From: CBDBON01 sp965208395
GTDB lineage: Bacteria > Chloroflexota > Dehalococcoidia > Lucifugimonadales > CBDBON01
Direction of reading: 5' to 3'
Assembly (NCBI GenBank): GCA_965208395.1
Contig: CBDBON010000003.1
Span: 496,001-560,000 of the forward strand
DNA length: 64,000 nt
A model generated the notes under the pieces. The model had not been told where the DNA came from. It did not search any database and saw nothing but the letters and a program-made list of their open reading frames with translations. Below are positions 8,815 to 17,505 of the stretch, piece after piece; position 1 is the stretch's first letter, and every line of letters starts with the position of its first letter. Made by a program: the position numbers and the translations under genes.

Positions 8815-11034
8815 TCAGACAGTCGTTCCCTCTCTCTCCTGGTTGACGACCAGCAGATCCGTCCGGCCGGCCCACTTGCCGAGAAATCTACCGTAGTTCT
8901 TCCGGCTCATCGTGTCCCGCTCACCCTCCGGAAGAGCGCTCCACACCCTGTGCTCGTGACGCACCACCGGAAGGGTCGGGTCGGCGACGACACGGTATCC
9001 CCTGTCCTTGAAGTGGAAGCTGTAGTCGAGATCGAGATTCCTGTAGAAGCGGAAGCTTTCGCGCATCAGGCCCACGTCTTCGAGGCGCCGTCTCCTGAAG
9101 GCAAAGCAGTAGGACTGCATCGCGTCCATGTCCCCTGCTTCGCCCTCACCCTCATGGAAGTGGAGGAGATCGGGAGTGCGCAGCCCGAACGGGCCGAAGA
9201 CACCGATCGAGTCGTCCGAGAGCGCGAGATCGATGGGACCGAAGATATCTCCCATGACCTCCACGCTCGTGTCGAGGAGCACTACCGTGGAGCCACGGCT
9301 CTGCTTCAGCGCGATGCTCTTCGCTGCACCCTCACCGAGCACGTGGTCCGCGTGGACGACCCTGACCCTCGCATCAGTGCGGGCAAGCTGCTCGCACCAT
9401 TCGGCCGTTCCGTCGGTCGAGCCGTTATCGACGATGACGACCTCGGCCGAGCGGTCGCGGAGCCACCTTAGGGAACTCTCCACGCATCTGCGTACATCGC
9501 GGAGATAGTTGCAGGCGACTATCGCTACGGTGAAGTCGACGTCGTCGTCTTCACCGACGAAGGACGGCACCTCGGATGAGGAGGATAGCGAGGGCCATCT
9601 CTCCTGGCGCTCCTCCCAGGCCGTCTTGCGACGCACGAGGCTCCCCGAAGCCGCGTCCCTGACGAGATAGCCCGCCGCGTCGAGCTCGTCGCGTATGGCG
9701 TCCGCCTCCTCGTACCTCCCCTGCATGCGCAGTCCGGTACGTCTCTCGTTCAGGCGCCGAACCTTCTCGGGCGCTTGGAACCCTGTCGGCACGTCACCGA
9801 GGCCGAGGCCCAGCACGGCGTCGTACTCCGATAGAAGTCGTAGCTTGAGCTTGACTGGAAGCTGCGAGCGTACCATCCGCCACGTGACGGCGAGTGCCGC
9901 CGGCAGATCCAGATCGGAGTTGATATGCTCCAGGAACCGGGCCTTCCACTCACCGGCGGCCGTCTCATCCTGCTCTTCCGGCACCCCTTCGGATATGTTG
10001 GTCCACTCCCATATACGGTCGTAGAGGCGTAGCAGCCCCCGTTGGGCAGCTTTGAGCGCCGCGAAGGTAAAGTTGACTCGGTTGCTGTATCTGGCCGTCA
10101 GACACAGGTACCGGAAGGCCAGTGGATCGATGTCCTGACTCTCGATGTCCGACAGCACGAAGGAGTTGCCCGCAGATTTGGCCATCTTCACACCGTCCGC
10201 CAGCAGGTGCTGACCGTGGACCCAGTGGTTGACGACATAATCGCCGGTGAAACCCTCGCTCTGCGCCATCTCTCCCTCGTGGTGAGGGAAGACGTTGTCG
10301 ACGCCTCCGGTGTGTATGTCGAAGCGCCTCCCGAGATACTTTATCGACATCGCGGAGCACTCGATATGCCACCCGGGAAATCCCGGGCCCCAGGGACTGC
10401 TCCAGCGCAGCTCCCTGCCCGGCTCCGCAGCCTTCCATAGAGTGAAGTCGCGGGGATCGTGCTTGAGCGGGTCGACCTCGACTCTGACGGCCTCCGCCAA
10501 CTCTTCCTCGTGGATGTTGCCCGACAGCCTTCCGTAGCCGGCGAAGGCGGAGACGGAGAAATAGACGTTACCTTCTTCCTCGTAGGCATAGCCGATCTCG
10601 ACGAGGCGTTCGACGATCTCTATCATCTCCCGGATATGGTCGGTGGCCCTGGGAAAGCAGGCGGCGGGCAGGATGTTCAGCCTCTCTTCGTCTGCGAAGA
10701 AGCGTTGTGAATAGAAGTCGGCTATCTCGGCCGGGGTCTTGCCCTCGGCTATCGCTGCGGCTACGACCTTGTCGTCACCCCTCTCCAACATCTCCTGGCG
10801 CATGTGGCCGACGTCGGTGATGTTCTTCACGTGGTTGACTCGCACGCCCTGCGCCTCGAGCGCGCGGCGGATCCAGTCGGCCATCAAGTACGATCTCAGG
10901 TTGCCGATATGAGCGTCCCGATAGACGGTCGGGCCGCATGTGTACATCTTGAGCAGCCCAACCTCCAGTGGGCGCACCTGTTCCACCCGCCTAGTGAGCG
11001 TGTTGTAGAGCCTCAGCACGCTACGAAACCCCAT
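8815..11034 (-). CDS. cysS: cysteinyl-tRNA synthetase fused to a family-2 glycosyltransferase-like domain
   Basis: A single 739-codon ORF. Residues 1-490 are a complete cysteinyl-tRNA synthetase: MYTCGPTVY with zinc ligand Cys33, HIGN at 42-45, HIEC (Cys226), FPHHE, KMAKS at 283-287, and a C-terminal helical anticodon-binding region. From about residue 499 a GT2-type domain begins: FTVAIVACN, VVIVDNGSTDGTAEW, then a nucleotide-sugar-fold core ending in SRKNYGRFLGKW. The acidic DxD usual after the fourth strand is replaced by LDTSVEV. CysRS alone is normally about 460-490 residues, so the extra 240 residues are a real extension. The start overlaps the end of pyruvate kinase by 14 bases. Whether the GT domain is catalytic is unknown. 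Confidence 0.93.
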   Translation of the reverse strand: MGFRSVLRLYNTLTRRVEQVRPLEVGLLKMYTCGPTVYRDAHIGNLRSYLMADWIRRALEAQGVRVNHVKNITDVGHMRQEMLERGDDKVVAAAIAEGKTPAEIADFYSQRFFADEERLNILPAACFPRATDHIREMIEIVERLVEIGYAYEEEGNVYFSVSAFAGYGRLSGNIHEEELAEAVRVEVDPLKHDPRDFTLWKAAEPGRELRWSSPWGPGFPGWHIECSAMSIKYLGRRFDIHTGGVDNVFPHHEGEMAQSEGFTGDYVVNHWVHGQHLLADGVKMAKSAGNSFVLSDIESQDIDPLAFRYLCLTARYSNRVNFTFAALKAAQRGLLRLYDRIWEWTNISEGVPEEQDETAAGEWKARFLEHINSDLDLPAALAVTWRMVRSQLPVKLKLRLLSEYDAVLGLGLGDVPTGFQAPEKVRRLNERRTGLRMQGRYEEADAIRDELDAAGYLVRDAASGSLVRRKTAWEERQERWPSLSSSSEVPSFVGEDDDVDFTVAIVACNYLRDVRRCVESSLRWLRDRSAEVVIVDNGSTDGTAEWCEQLARTDARVRVVHADHVLGEGAAKSIALKQSRGSTVVLLDTSVEVMGDIFGPIDLALSDDSIGVFGPFGLRTPDLLHFHEGEGEAGDMDAMQSYCFAFRRRRLEDVGLMRESFRFYRNLDLDYSFHFKDRGYRVVADPTLPVVRHEHRVWSALPEGERDTMSRKNYGRFLGKWAGRTDLLVVNQEREGTTV

Positions 11035-12472
11035 CGCCGACGTTCATGACTCGGAGCAGGTTGGTGCCGCCCGGCACGCCTATGGGGACACCGGCCACCA
11101 GCACGATCAGGTCACCCGGTTCGACGCCGGCCACGTCGTGGGCGTACTGCTCGCCGAGGATGAAGAAGTCGTCGACTGCCCCAACATAGTCCACCGTCAG
11201 GGGAGTGACTCCCCACCTGAGCGTCAAGCGGCGTTGCGTCCGGGCGTCGGGAGTCAGCGCAAGCACGGGGGGCTTCGGGCGGTACTTCGCGACCCGTCCC
11301 GCCGTCGACCCCGACTCGGTAAAAGCGACGATCAGACTCGCCTTCAGTTGGAAGGCAGTCCGGCAGGCATCGTAGCTTATGGCGTCGTCCGTCTGCTCTT
11401 CAAGCTGGCGCGCCTTCTCCCGGATTATCCTCTCGTATGGCAGAGACTCCTCGGCTACGACGGCCACCTGCGTCATTACCCGCACGGCCTGCACGGGATG
11501 CTCTCCGACGGAGGTTTCGCCGGAGAGCATGACGGCGTCGCTGCCGTCGAAGATCGCGTTGGCGACGTCGGTCACCTCTGCCCGCGTGGGTATCTGAGAC
11601 CTGACCATCGACTCCAGCATCTGGGTTGCCGTGATTACGGGCTTCCCCGTCTGATTGCAGCGAGAGATTAGATCCTTCTGGATCACCGGCACCTGCGCGA
11701 GCGGGACCTCGACGCCCATGTCCCCTCTTGCGACCATGATCCCGTCGCTTGCGTCCAGTATCTCGTCGAAGCGGTCTATAGCCTCCAAGCGCTCCACCTT
11801 GGAAATGATAAGGGGATCGAGGCCCTCTTCGTGAAGTATCCTCCTGGCCTCGTGAATATCATGGTCGCCTGTGACCGTCGACAGCGCGACGAAGTCCGCC
11901 TCCTGTCGAGCCGCAAACTGAAGGGCTTCGACGGCAGCTCGATCAGGGAAGGGATACGAGGGAGCTCGGCCCGGCGTGGTGACTCCGCGCCGTTCAGTAA
12001 GCCGGCCGCCGACGACCACCTCGCCGTGAACTCGGTCACCTTCGATCCGCGTAACGCCTACCTCGATGAGGCCATCATCCAGCAGTATCCGCCCCCCCGC
12101 CTCCGCGTCCCTGTGTATGCCGGGCGGGGTGATGGAGATCATCCGCCGGTCGCCGACGATCTCCTCGCTCGTGAGAGTCAGCCAGTCGCCAGGGCCGAGC
12201 TCTATGGCGTCGACCAGAGGCCCTACGCGGTACTTGGCGCCGGGTACGTCGACCATAATGCCCACAGGCACGTCCAGCTCGGAAGACGAACGTCTGACAC
12301 GAGCGATGGCCTGGCTATGAGAGTGAAAAGTTCCGTGAGAGAGGTTGAGACGCGCTACGCTCATCCCTGCTTCGACCAACTGCCGCACCGTGGCCTGATC
12401 GTCCGTGGACGGGCCCAGTGTGCAGACTATCTTGGTCTTCGGACGGCGGTACTGTTCCTGGGCAACGGCCAT
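11021..12472 (-). CDS. pyk: pyruvate kinase
   Basis: Converts phosphoenolpyruvate and ADP to pyruvate and ATP, the last step of glycolysis. Visible motifs include TKIVCTLGPS at the N-terminus, ARLNLSHG, the catalytic-Lys signature ending MVARGDMGVE, and TATQMLESM. The ATG at 12470-12472 is preferred because it puts 11 residues before TKIVCTLGP, as in the family; an in-frame ATG at 12527-12529 would add 19 Arg/Ser-rich residues. The C-terminal regulatory domain is present, giving about 483 residues. The cysS fusion gene overlaps its 3' end. Confidence 0.96.
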   Translation of the reverse strand: MAVAQEQYRRPKTKIVCTLGPSTDDQATVRQLVEAGMSVARLNLSHGTFHSHSQAIARVRRSSSELDVPVGIMVDVPGAKYRVGPLVDAIELGPGDWLTLTSEEIVGDRRMISITPPGIHRDAEAGGRILLDDGLIEVGVTRIEGDRVHGEVVVGGRLTERRGVTTPGRAPSYPFPDRAAVEALQFAARQEADFVALSTVTGDHDIHEARRILHEEGLDPLIISKVERLEAIDRFDEILDASDGIMVARGDMGVEVPLAQVPVIQKDLISRCNQTGKPVITATQMLESMVRSQIPTRAEVTDVANAIFDGSDAVMLSGETSVGEHPVQAVRVMTQVAVVAEESLPYERIIREKARQLEEQTDDAISYDACRTAFQLKASLIVAFTESGSTAGRVAKYRPKPPVLALTPDARTQRRLTLRWGVTPLTVDYVGAVDDFFILGEQYAHDVAGVEPGDLIVLVAGVPIGVPGGTNLLRVMNVGDGVS

Positions 12473-12579
12473 TCGGGACTGGCTCCGAACGGGTGGACGG
12501 GAGCGGCTGGGCCCACGGGTCGTTCTCATCTTACACGATTGCGGCGCGTCGCTACTAGAGCCTGAGTCTGGGACACACC

Positions 12580-12608
12580 TGCACAGGCCACGCGCCTTCG
12601 TTTACAAT
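12580..12608 (+). promoter_or_regulatory. possible promoter of the zinc-ribbon/recombinase gene pair
   Basis: A -10-like TACAAT at 12603-12608 lies 13 bases before the ATG at 12622. A weak -35-like TGCACA at 12580-12585 is 17 bases upstream of it. The short leader would leave little room for a ribosome site, and none is visible, so the transcript may be nearly leaderless. Confidence 0.35.
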
Positions 12609-12621
12609 TGCGATTACCCAC

Positions 12622-13323
12622 ATGTTAGTCATCAGAAGACTCTACGACCTCCAGCAGCTTGATCTCGAGACGGACTCCGCAGAGCGTTCGCTTGAAGACA
12701 CACGACGCCGTTTGACGGATGAGTCTGCCCTGGTGGCGGCCAGGCGGCGGATCGAGGAGCTGGAAGGTAGGCTCGCGGTCCTGGAGGAGGTCCGCAGAAG
12801 TCAGGAGAGGAAGGTTGAGGAGACACGGCAGGGCCTCGAAAGGATAGAGATTCGGCTCTACGGGGGAGTGATTACAAGCCCGCGGGAGTTGGAGGCGGCC
12901 GATCTTGAGAGGAGCCACTTCCGGGACCAGCAGACCGCACAGGAGGACAACCTCCTAGTGACGATGGTGGAGATCGAGGAGACCCAGAGCGACCTCGAAA
13001 CCAGATCCGCGGAGCTGGCGCGTGTTGAGAGTGCGCGGGAGACGGAGCGTCCGGCCCTGGAGGCAGAGGAGTCTCTCTTGGCGGAGAGACTGGAGGAGTT
13101 GCGCCGCGACCGCACCGATGCCCTCCCTCAATTCGATGCGCATCTGCTGGCAGTCTACGAGCGGCTGCGAGGAGACCGGAACGGCTATGCGGTGGCCAGG
13201 GTCGAGCGCGGCATGTGCCAGGGATGCCGGATAGCGCTGCCGTCGGCGGAGGTACAGCGGGTAAGGTCATCCCAGGATCTGATCCAGTGCAGCAGCTGCC
13301 AGCGTATCCTCTTCACGGCTTGA
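12622..13323 (+). CDS. C4-type zinc-ribbon coiled-coil protein (zf-RING_7/CT398-like)
   Basis: A 233-residue protein made of a long charged, heptad-rich coiled coil (residues 10-175) and a C-terminal zinc ribbon, GMCQGCRIALP and CSSCQRILF, with four cysteines. This layout matches the widespread bacterial zf-RING_7 family, related to the chlamydial CT398 structure; it is often genetically near RNase P RNA or Nif3-like genes. Its molecular role is unsettled. The recombinase-like gene starts 7 bases after its stop, so the two are almost certainly co-transcribed. Confidence 0.88.
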   Translation: MLVIRRLYDLQQLDLETDSAERSLEDTRRRLTDESALVAARRRIEELEGRLAVLEEVRRSQERKVEETRQGLERIEIRLYGGVITSPRELEAADLERSHFRDQQTAQEDNLLVTMVEIEETQSDLETRSAELARVESARETERPALEAEESLLAERLEELRRDRTDALPQFDAHLLAVYERLRGDRNGYAVARVERGMCQGCRIALPSAEVQRVRSSQDLIQCSSCQRILFTA

Positions 13324-13330
13324 GGGTCGG

Positions 13331-14647
13331 ATGCGCGCGCTAGGATACTTCCGCACGCCGGAGGGGGCGCCCGAGCACGGCCCGTTCGAGCGGGCGTTCC
13401 GCGACTACTGCAGGTCTCACTTTCACCAGCCGATCGAGACGTTCGGCGACATCGCCGAGAACGAGGAGACGCCCGGCTACGACCGGATGGTCGACTACAT
13501 GCGGTCGGCGGGCGGTGGCTACCTGATCGTGGTGCCGGACGCAGCACACCTCGGCCAGGACGTCGAGTCGGTGGTCAGGAGGCTGGTGGAGCTGGAGGGG
13601 CTGGGCGCGAAGGTGAGCTGCTCAGACGACGACCTGCCCGATCCGCTGCAGGGAGCGCTCGTCAACCTAGGGGTGAAGGGAGTCTCACGGGAGCGAAGCG
13701 AGCGCGCCCGGGAGTCCATGATTGGGCAGGCACTTGCGGGGCAAAGCCTTGGAAGGACTCCTTACGGCTATCGCATCGGAGAGGATAGGAGTCTGGTCGT
13801 CGTCCCGGAGGAGGCAGAGGTGGTGCGATCGATCTTTCGCCTGTACACCGAGGAGCGCCTGGGGCTGCGCCTGATTGCGCAGCGCCTCAACGAGGCGGGA
13901 ACTCGGACTCGGCGCAGAGGTCGCTGGAGCATCATAGCGATCAGGGACATCCTGCGAAACCCGGTCTACATGGGCACCTACACCCGGTACGGGATGCGAC
14001 TGCCGAAGAGCCACGAGGCGATAATGGCGCCCGAGGCTTTCCGCACCGCGCAGCGAGAGACGAGTGAGCGCCGACCGCCGGTCAGGCCGACGGTTCGGGA
14101 ACCGTTCCTGCTCTCCGGTCTGGCCTACTGCGCCTACTGCGGGAACAGGATGATGGGGGTGACGAGGCGGCAGACCTGGAAGCGGAAGGACGGGCGGCGC
14201 CAAAGGGCGGTGTATCGGTACTACCAGTGCCAGTCGAAGAAGAGCATGAGCGTCTGCGGCTACCACACATGGCGTGCGTCCAAGCTCGATGAGACGGTGT
14301 TGGACGAGCTGAGACGCATTGTGAAGAGCGGGAGACGGACCACACCTTCCGTTGAGAAGCTGAAGGAGGTCGAGTCGACGATAGCCGCGGAGAGGCGCAA
14401 CGCCGAACGCCGTCTAATCAGAGCCGCACGCAGAGCCGCACGTGGAGAGATTGGAACCGAGACGCTGGCCGAATACGTGGAGAGTCTGGACGCGGCGAGG
14501 GGCCGCACGGCAAACGATTTGCTGTTCAATCCCGAGGAGGCGCTGACAGGCTGGGACTCTCTGGGCATGGAGGCTCGGAGGCGGGTGGTCGCCGGCTGCG
14601 TCAGCCGAGTGGTGGTGAGTGACGACGCTGTGGAGTTTGTGGAATGA
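13331..14647 (+). CDS. large serine recombinase-family protein with degenerate catalytic domain
   Basis: A 438-residue protein with the three-part plan of large serine recombinases: an N-terminal resolvase-like domain (1-115), the Recombinase domain (SLGRTPYGYRIG at 139-150, then RDILRNPVYMGTY), and a zinc beta-ribbon with Cys267, Cys270, Cys300 and Cys309, followed by a coiled coil. The resolvase nucleophile block, normally YxRVS, reads YFRTP here, so the catalytic Ser is absent. The DRLSR-type arginine block reads DAAHLGQ. Recombinase activity is therefore unlikely; a DNA-binding role is possible. It is coupled to the zinc-ribbon gene and followed by rnpB, with no attachment sites or cargo, so it does not look like a recent mobile element. 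Confidence 0.85.
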   Translation: MRALGYFRTPEGAPEHGPFERAFRDYCRSHFHQPIETFGDIAENEETPGYDRMVDYMRSAGGGYLIVVPDAAHLGQDVESVVRRLVELEGLGAKVSCSDDDLPDPLQGALVNLGVKGVSRERSERARESMIGQALAGQSLGRTPYGYRIGEDRSLVVVPEEAEVVRSIFRLYTEERLGLRLIAQRLNEAGTRTRRRGRWSIIAIRDILRNPVYMGTYTRYGMRLPKSHEAIMAPEAFRTAQRETSERRPPVRPTVREPFLLSGLAYCAYCGNRMMGVTRRQTWKRKDGRRQRAVYRYYQCQSKKSMSVCGYHTWRASKLDETVLDELRRIVKSGRRTTPSVEKLKEVESTIAAERRNAERRLIRAARRAARGEIGTETLAEYVESLDAARGRTANDLLFNPEEALTGWDSLGMEARRRVVAGCVSRVVVSDDAVEFVE

Positions 14648-14710
14648 GGGATAGTCTACCGATCACCGTATAGGGCCCGGACATTGGTGTCTGGGCTGCG
14701 GCCGCTGTGC

Positions 14711-14716
14711 TAGAAT
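14711..14716 (+). promoter_or_regulatory. -10 box of rnpB
   Basis: TAGAAT sits 8 bases before the first base of the RNase P RNA P1 helix, the right distance for a transcription start at or near 14724. No good -35 is visible; TTGGTG at 14684-14689 is 21 bases away. The same TAGAAT -10 precedes tRNA-Trp and greA in this window. Confidence 0.5.
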
Positions 14717-14723
14717 CGGACAT

Positions 14724-15129
14724 GCCCAAGGCCGCCGGGCGGCCGCCGCTCCGACTCGTCGGGGGGGAGGAAAGTCCGAGCTCCACCGGGCAGGATGCCC
14801 GCTAACGGCGGGGCGGGGTGACCCGACGGAAAGTGCCGCAGAAAAGACACCGTCCCGACTCGTCGGGATAAGGGTGAAATGGCGAGGTAAGAGCTCACCG
14901 CCCCGGTAGCAATACCGGGGGCATGGCAAACCCCATCCGGAGCGAGGCTAAATAGGGGGATAGAGGTAGCCCGGCCCATCCCCGGGTTGGCTGCTCGACC
15001 TCGACGGCAACGTCGGGGCTAGATAGATGGCCGCCGCCAGGCCGGAGGACCGGGAGGAGGTCCCGATTCGTCGGGATGTAAACCGGACTCCGGCAGGGTA
15101 CAGAACTCGGCTTACAGGCTGCCTTGGGC
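14724..15129 (+). ncRNA. rnpB: RNase P RNA, bacterial type A
   Basis: The catalytic RNA that matures tRNA 5' ends. The conserved core is plain: GAGGAAAGTCCGAGCTCC near the 5' end, GAAAGTGCCGCAGAAA, AGGGTGAAATGG, GGTAAGAGCTCACCG, and near the 3' end ACAGAACTCGGCTTACAG. The P1 helix is exact: GCCCAAGGC at 14724-14732 pairs with GCCTTGGGC at 15121-15129, which sets both ends and a length of about 406 bases. The following coding region begins only 30 bases later with no obvious terminator. Confidence 0.96.
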
Positions 15130-15159
15130 CTTTGACTCAGCTTGCGACAGGAGACGCAG

Positions 15160-16332
15160 ATGTTGAACAAAACGGCAGACGCGGTAGTGATCGGAGGCGG
15201 AATCTTAGGAGCCAGCACGGCCCACTTCCTCGTGAAGAGGGGCTTCGGTAGGGTCGTTCTGTTGGAGAAGGATGCGCTTGCTTCGGGGAGTACCGGCCAC
15301 TCCGCGGCCAATGTCCGGACCTACTACTCGAATCCGGTGACGGCCCAGCTTGCCTGGAGAGCCGTACAGATGTTCGAGCAGGATGAGGAAGAGCTGGGGG
15401 GAGATTCCGGTTTCGAGCAGGTGGGGTTCCTGCTGCTCCTGGACAGAGAGACGGAGAGCGCGGGGGACCACATACTCAGGACTGAGATCGAGAACGGCGT
15501 GGAGGTGCAGGATCTCTCGCTCGAGGACGTAAGCGAGCTCGCGCCCCAGCTGAATCTGGACGGCATCGTCAGGGCCATATACGAACCTCGGTCGGGCTAC
15601 GCCGACCCGACCAAGACGACGCGAAGTCTCGTCGATGGGGCCCGGCATCTGGGCCTCACAGCGTACGAGGGGACTGGAGCGACCGGCATACGCATCGACG
15701 GCGACGCGGTAGCCGCAGTGGAGACCGCGGATGGCGAGATCGAGACGCCGGTCATAGTGAACGCAGCTGGTCCCTGGGGTCGTCGGATAGGGCGCTGGGT
15801 GGGCGTGAACGACTCGATTCGCTGGAGCAGGGAGACCGACCTCGTGCTCGCGCTGCCTCCGGGATTCGGCCCGATACCGGTAGTCTCCGACCCTGCCATG
15901 CGCTTCTACTTCCGGCCACAGGGCAGCGACAGCATCCTGGCGGGGTTGGGCTTTCCCAAGGAGATCGAGCCGGTGGACGTAGACAGCTACGACGAGGACC
16001 TGGACCCGGAGAGCCGGCGGCGCATCATGGAGCCGCTGCTGGAACGCCTCCCGTCCCTCGGTCAGGCCGAATTCGTCAACGGCTGGGCCTCAGTCTACAC
16101 GATCACGGACGACTGGCACCCGCTGGTCGGAGCGGAACCCGGCATCGACGGCTACTACTCCTGCTACGGAGGCAGCGGGCATTCGTTCAAACTGGGTCCG
16201 GCAATCGGGGAGGCGCTGGCGGACGTGATCGCCGGAGAGGACCCGGCGATAGACATCTCGCCTCTGCGCCCTACCCGATTCGTGGAGGGCGAGCCGATAT
16301 CGTCCGCCTGGGGCAGCGGCAACCGCGGCTGA
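15160..16332 (+). CDS. FAD-dependent oxidoreductase, DAO/sarcosine oxidase-beta-like
   Basis: A 390-residue flavoprotein of the D-amino-acid oxidase superfamily. The dinucleotide-binding motif VVIGGGILGASTAH starts near residue 8, an acidic LLEKD ends the second strand, and GYADPTK and the C-terminal CYGGSGHSFKLGPA match sarcosine/glycine oxidase-like enzymes. The ATG at 15160 follows CAGGAGACGCAG; an upstream CTG-type start was rejected. It likely oxidises a secondary amine or N-methyl amino acid; which one is unknown. It follows rnpB with no terminator between. Confidence 0.92.
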   Translation: MLNKTADAVVIGGGILGASTAHFLVKRGFGRVVLLEKDALASGSTGHSAANVRTYYSNPVTAQLAWRAVQMFEQDEEELGGDSGFEQVGFLLLLDRETESAGDHILRTEIENGVEVQDLSLEDVSELAPQLNLDGIVRAIYEPRSGYADPTKTTRSLVDGARHLGLTAYEGTGATGIRIDGDAVAAVETADGEIETPVIVNAAGPWGRRIGRWVGVNDSIRWSRETDLVLALPPGFGPIPVVSDPAMRFYFRPQGSDSILAGLGFPKEIEPVDVDSYDEDLDPESRRRIMEPLLERLPSLGQAEFVNGWASVYTITDDWHPLVGAEPGIDGYYSCYGGSGHSFKLGPAIGEALADVIAGEDPAIDISPLRPTRFVEGEPISSAWGSGNRG

Positions 16333-16386
16333 TTTTCCCGGGTGGGTCGATCGCTCGTTGTGGACCGGACAACCCCTCCGGCCGCC

Positions 16387-17475
16387 CTAACGGGCGGGAA
16401 CCTCGACGGCTATCGTATGGATGCCATTGTTGGCGTAGCCTCTGAAGTTCCAATCGATGCCAACCGGCTGCGTATTACCGGCCGAGTCTGTGGCTCTAGC
16501 CATCAGGATATGGTGGCCGGCTCCTGAGACCTTCCAGGGAAACTCCCACTGTCGCCAGGCACCGTGCGCCGACGGCCCGACCGGCTCAGCCGCCAGCCAG
16601 TCGCGTCCGCCGTTAGTGCTGACCTCCACGGTGACTATCTCTCCTTCACCGGACCATGCCTTGCCCTGAATGGTGTATACGCCGGAATGTACGATCTCGC
16701 CGTGCCTGGGACGGTTGATGATCGATTTGACTCTCAGCCGAGTAACAGGCCGCGGAGACTGTTGGCCTGTCTCACCCTCGTTGATGAATATGTACCGTCG
16801 CCTCTGGAAAAAACCTTCGAACGGCTCGGTTAGCACCGTGATGTGGGTCAGCCACTTGACTGACGCCATGGCGTACCATCCGGGCACGATCAGCCTGACC
16901 GGGTAGCCGTGGTCAGGCGTGAGGGGAGCGCCGTTCATCTCATAAGCAAGAATCGTATCGGCGCGCAACGCCGTCTCCAGGGGCAGACTGCGGGCGAAGC
17001 GCACCTCTAGGGTCTCGCCCTCCTCCTCTTCCTCACCGACGTCGGCCCCTTGGAAGAGCACCTCTGTCGCCCCGGAGACGACCACATCCGGGGTCAGGAT
17101 GTCGCGGAGGGATATACCGCTCCAACGGGCGTTCCCGACGGCGCCGTGGCCGAAGCGGATGCCCTCGGCCGACGGCGTCACGTACGATCTGCTGTTGCCG
17201 GCGCACTCGAGTGTCGCGACCACCTCCTTCACAGGACGGGCGCGCAGATCGTCTAGACCCAGGCTGAAAGGGGCTTCGACGGCGCCCTCCACACTCAGAC
17301 GGTAGCTCGAAGGGCCCAGGTCGGGCGTCTCTGAGAAGTGGCTGCGTGTATAGAAGGTCTGAACAGGGGTGATCCACTCGTCCAGGGCGGGCAGCGCGCT
17401 CTCGAAACAGAGCGGGGCCTCCGACGTGACGAGGAGGTCTTGTGATCTAGGCTCGGCCGGCCTATCGGCTGCCAT
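16387..17475 (-). CDS. sulfite oxidase-like molybdopterin enzyme
   Basis: A 362-residue protein with the oxidoreductase molybdopterin-binding domain followed by the Mo-co dimerisation domain. LECAGNSR near residue 92 carries the cysteine expected to ligate molybdenum. GYPVRLIVPGWYAMASVKWL is the second conserved block. The C-terminal half (from about 235) is the immunoglobulin-like dimerisation domain with VEVSTNGGRDW. No Tat or Sec signal and no heme domain are present, so it may be cytoplasmic with an unknown electron acceptor. Sulfite is the classical substrate, but related proteins differ, so the substrate is open. It is flanked by two DAO-type flavoenzymes. Confidence 0.9.
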   Translation of the reverse strand: MAADRPAEPRSQDLLVTSEAPLCFESALPALDEWITPVQTFYTRSHFSETPDLGPSSYRLSVEGAVEAPFSLGLDDLRARPVKEVVATLECAGNSRSYVTPSAEGIRFGHGAVGNARWSGISLRDILTPDVVVSGATEVLFQGADVGEEEEEGETLEVRFARSLPLETALRADTILAYEMNGAPLTPDHGYPVRLIVPGWYAMASVKWLTHITVLTEPFEGFFQRRRYIFINEGETGQQSPRPVTRLRVKSIINRPRHGEIVHSGVYTIQGKAWSGEGEIVTVEVSTNGGRDWLAAEPVGPSAHGAWRQWEFPWKVSGAGHHILMARATDSAGNTQPVGIDWNFRGYANNGIHTIAVEVPAR

Positions 17476-17505
17476 CCCAAGCCTCCTTTCGTAGTGGTCC
17501 GGGCA

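Noticed and set aside
13331..15129. Idea that the recombinase marks an integrated element using rnpB as attachment site
   Set aside because: Catalytic residues are missing, no duplicated rnpB end is visible and the upstream zinc-ribbon gene is a housekeeping neighbour.
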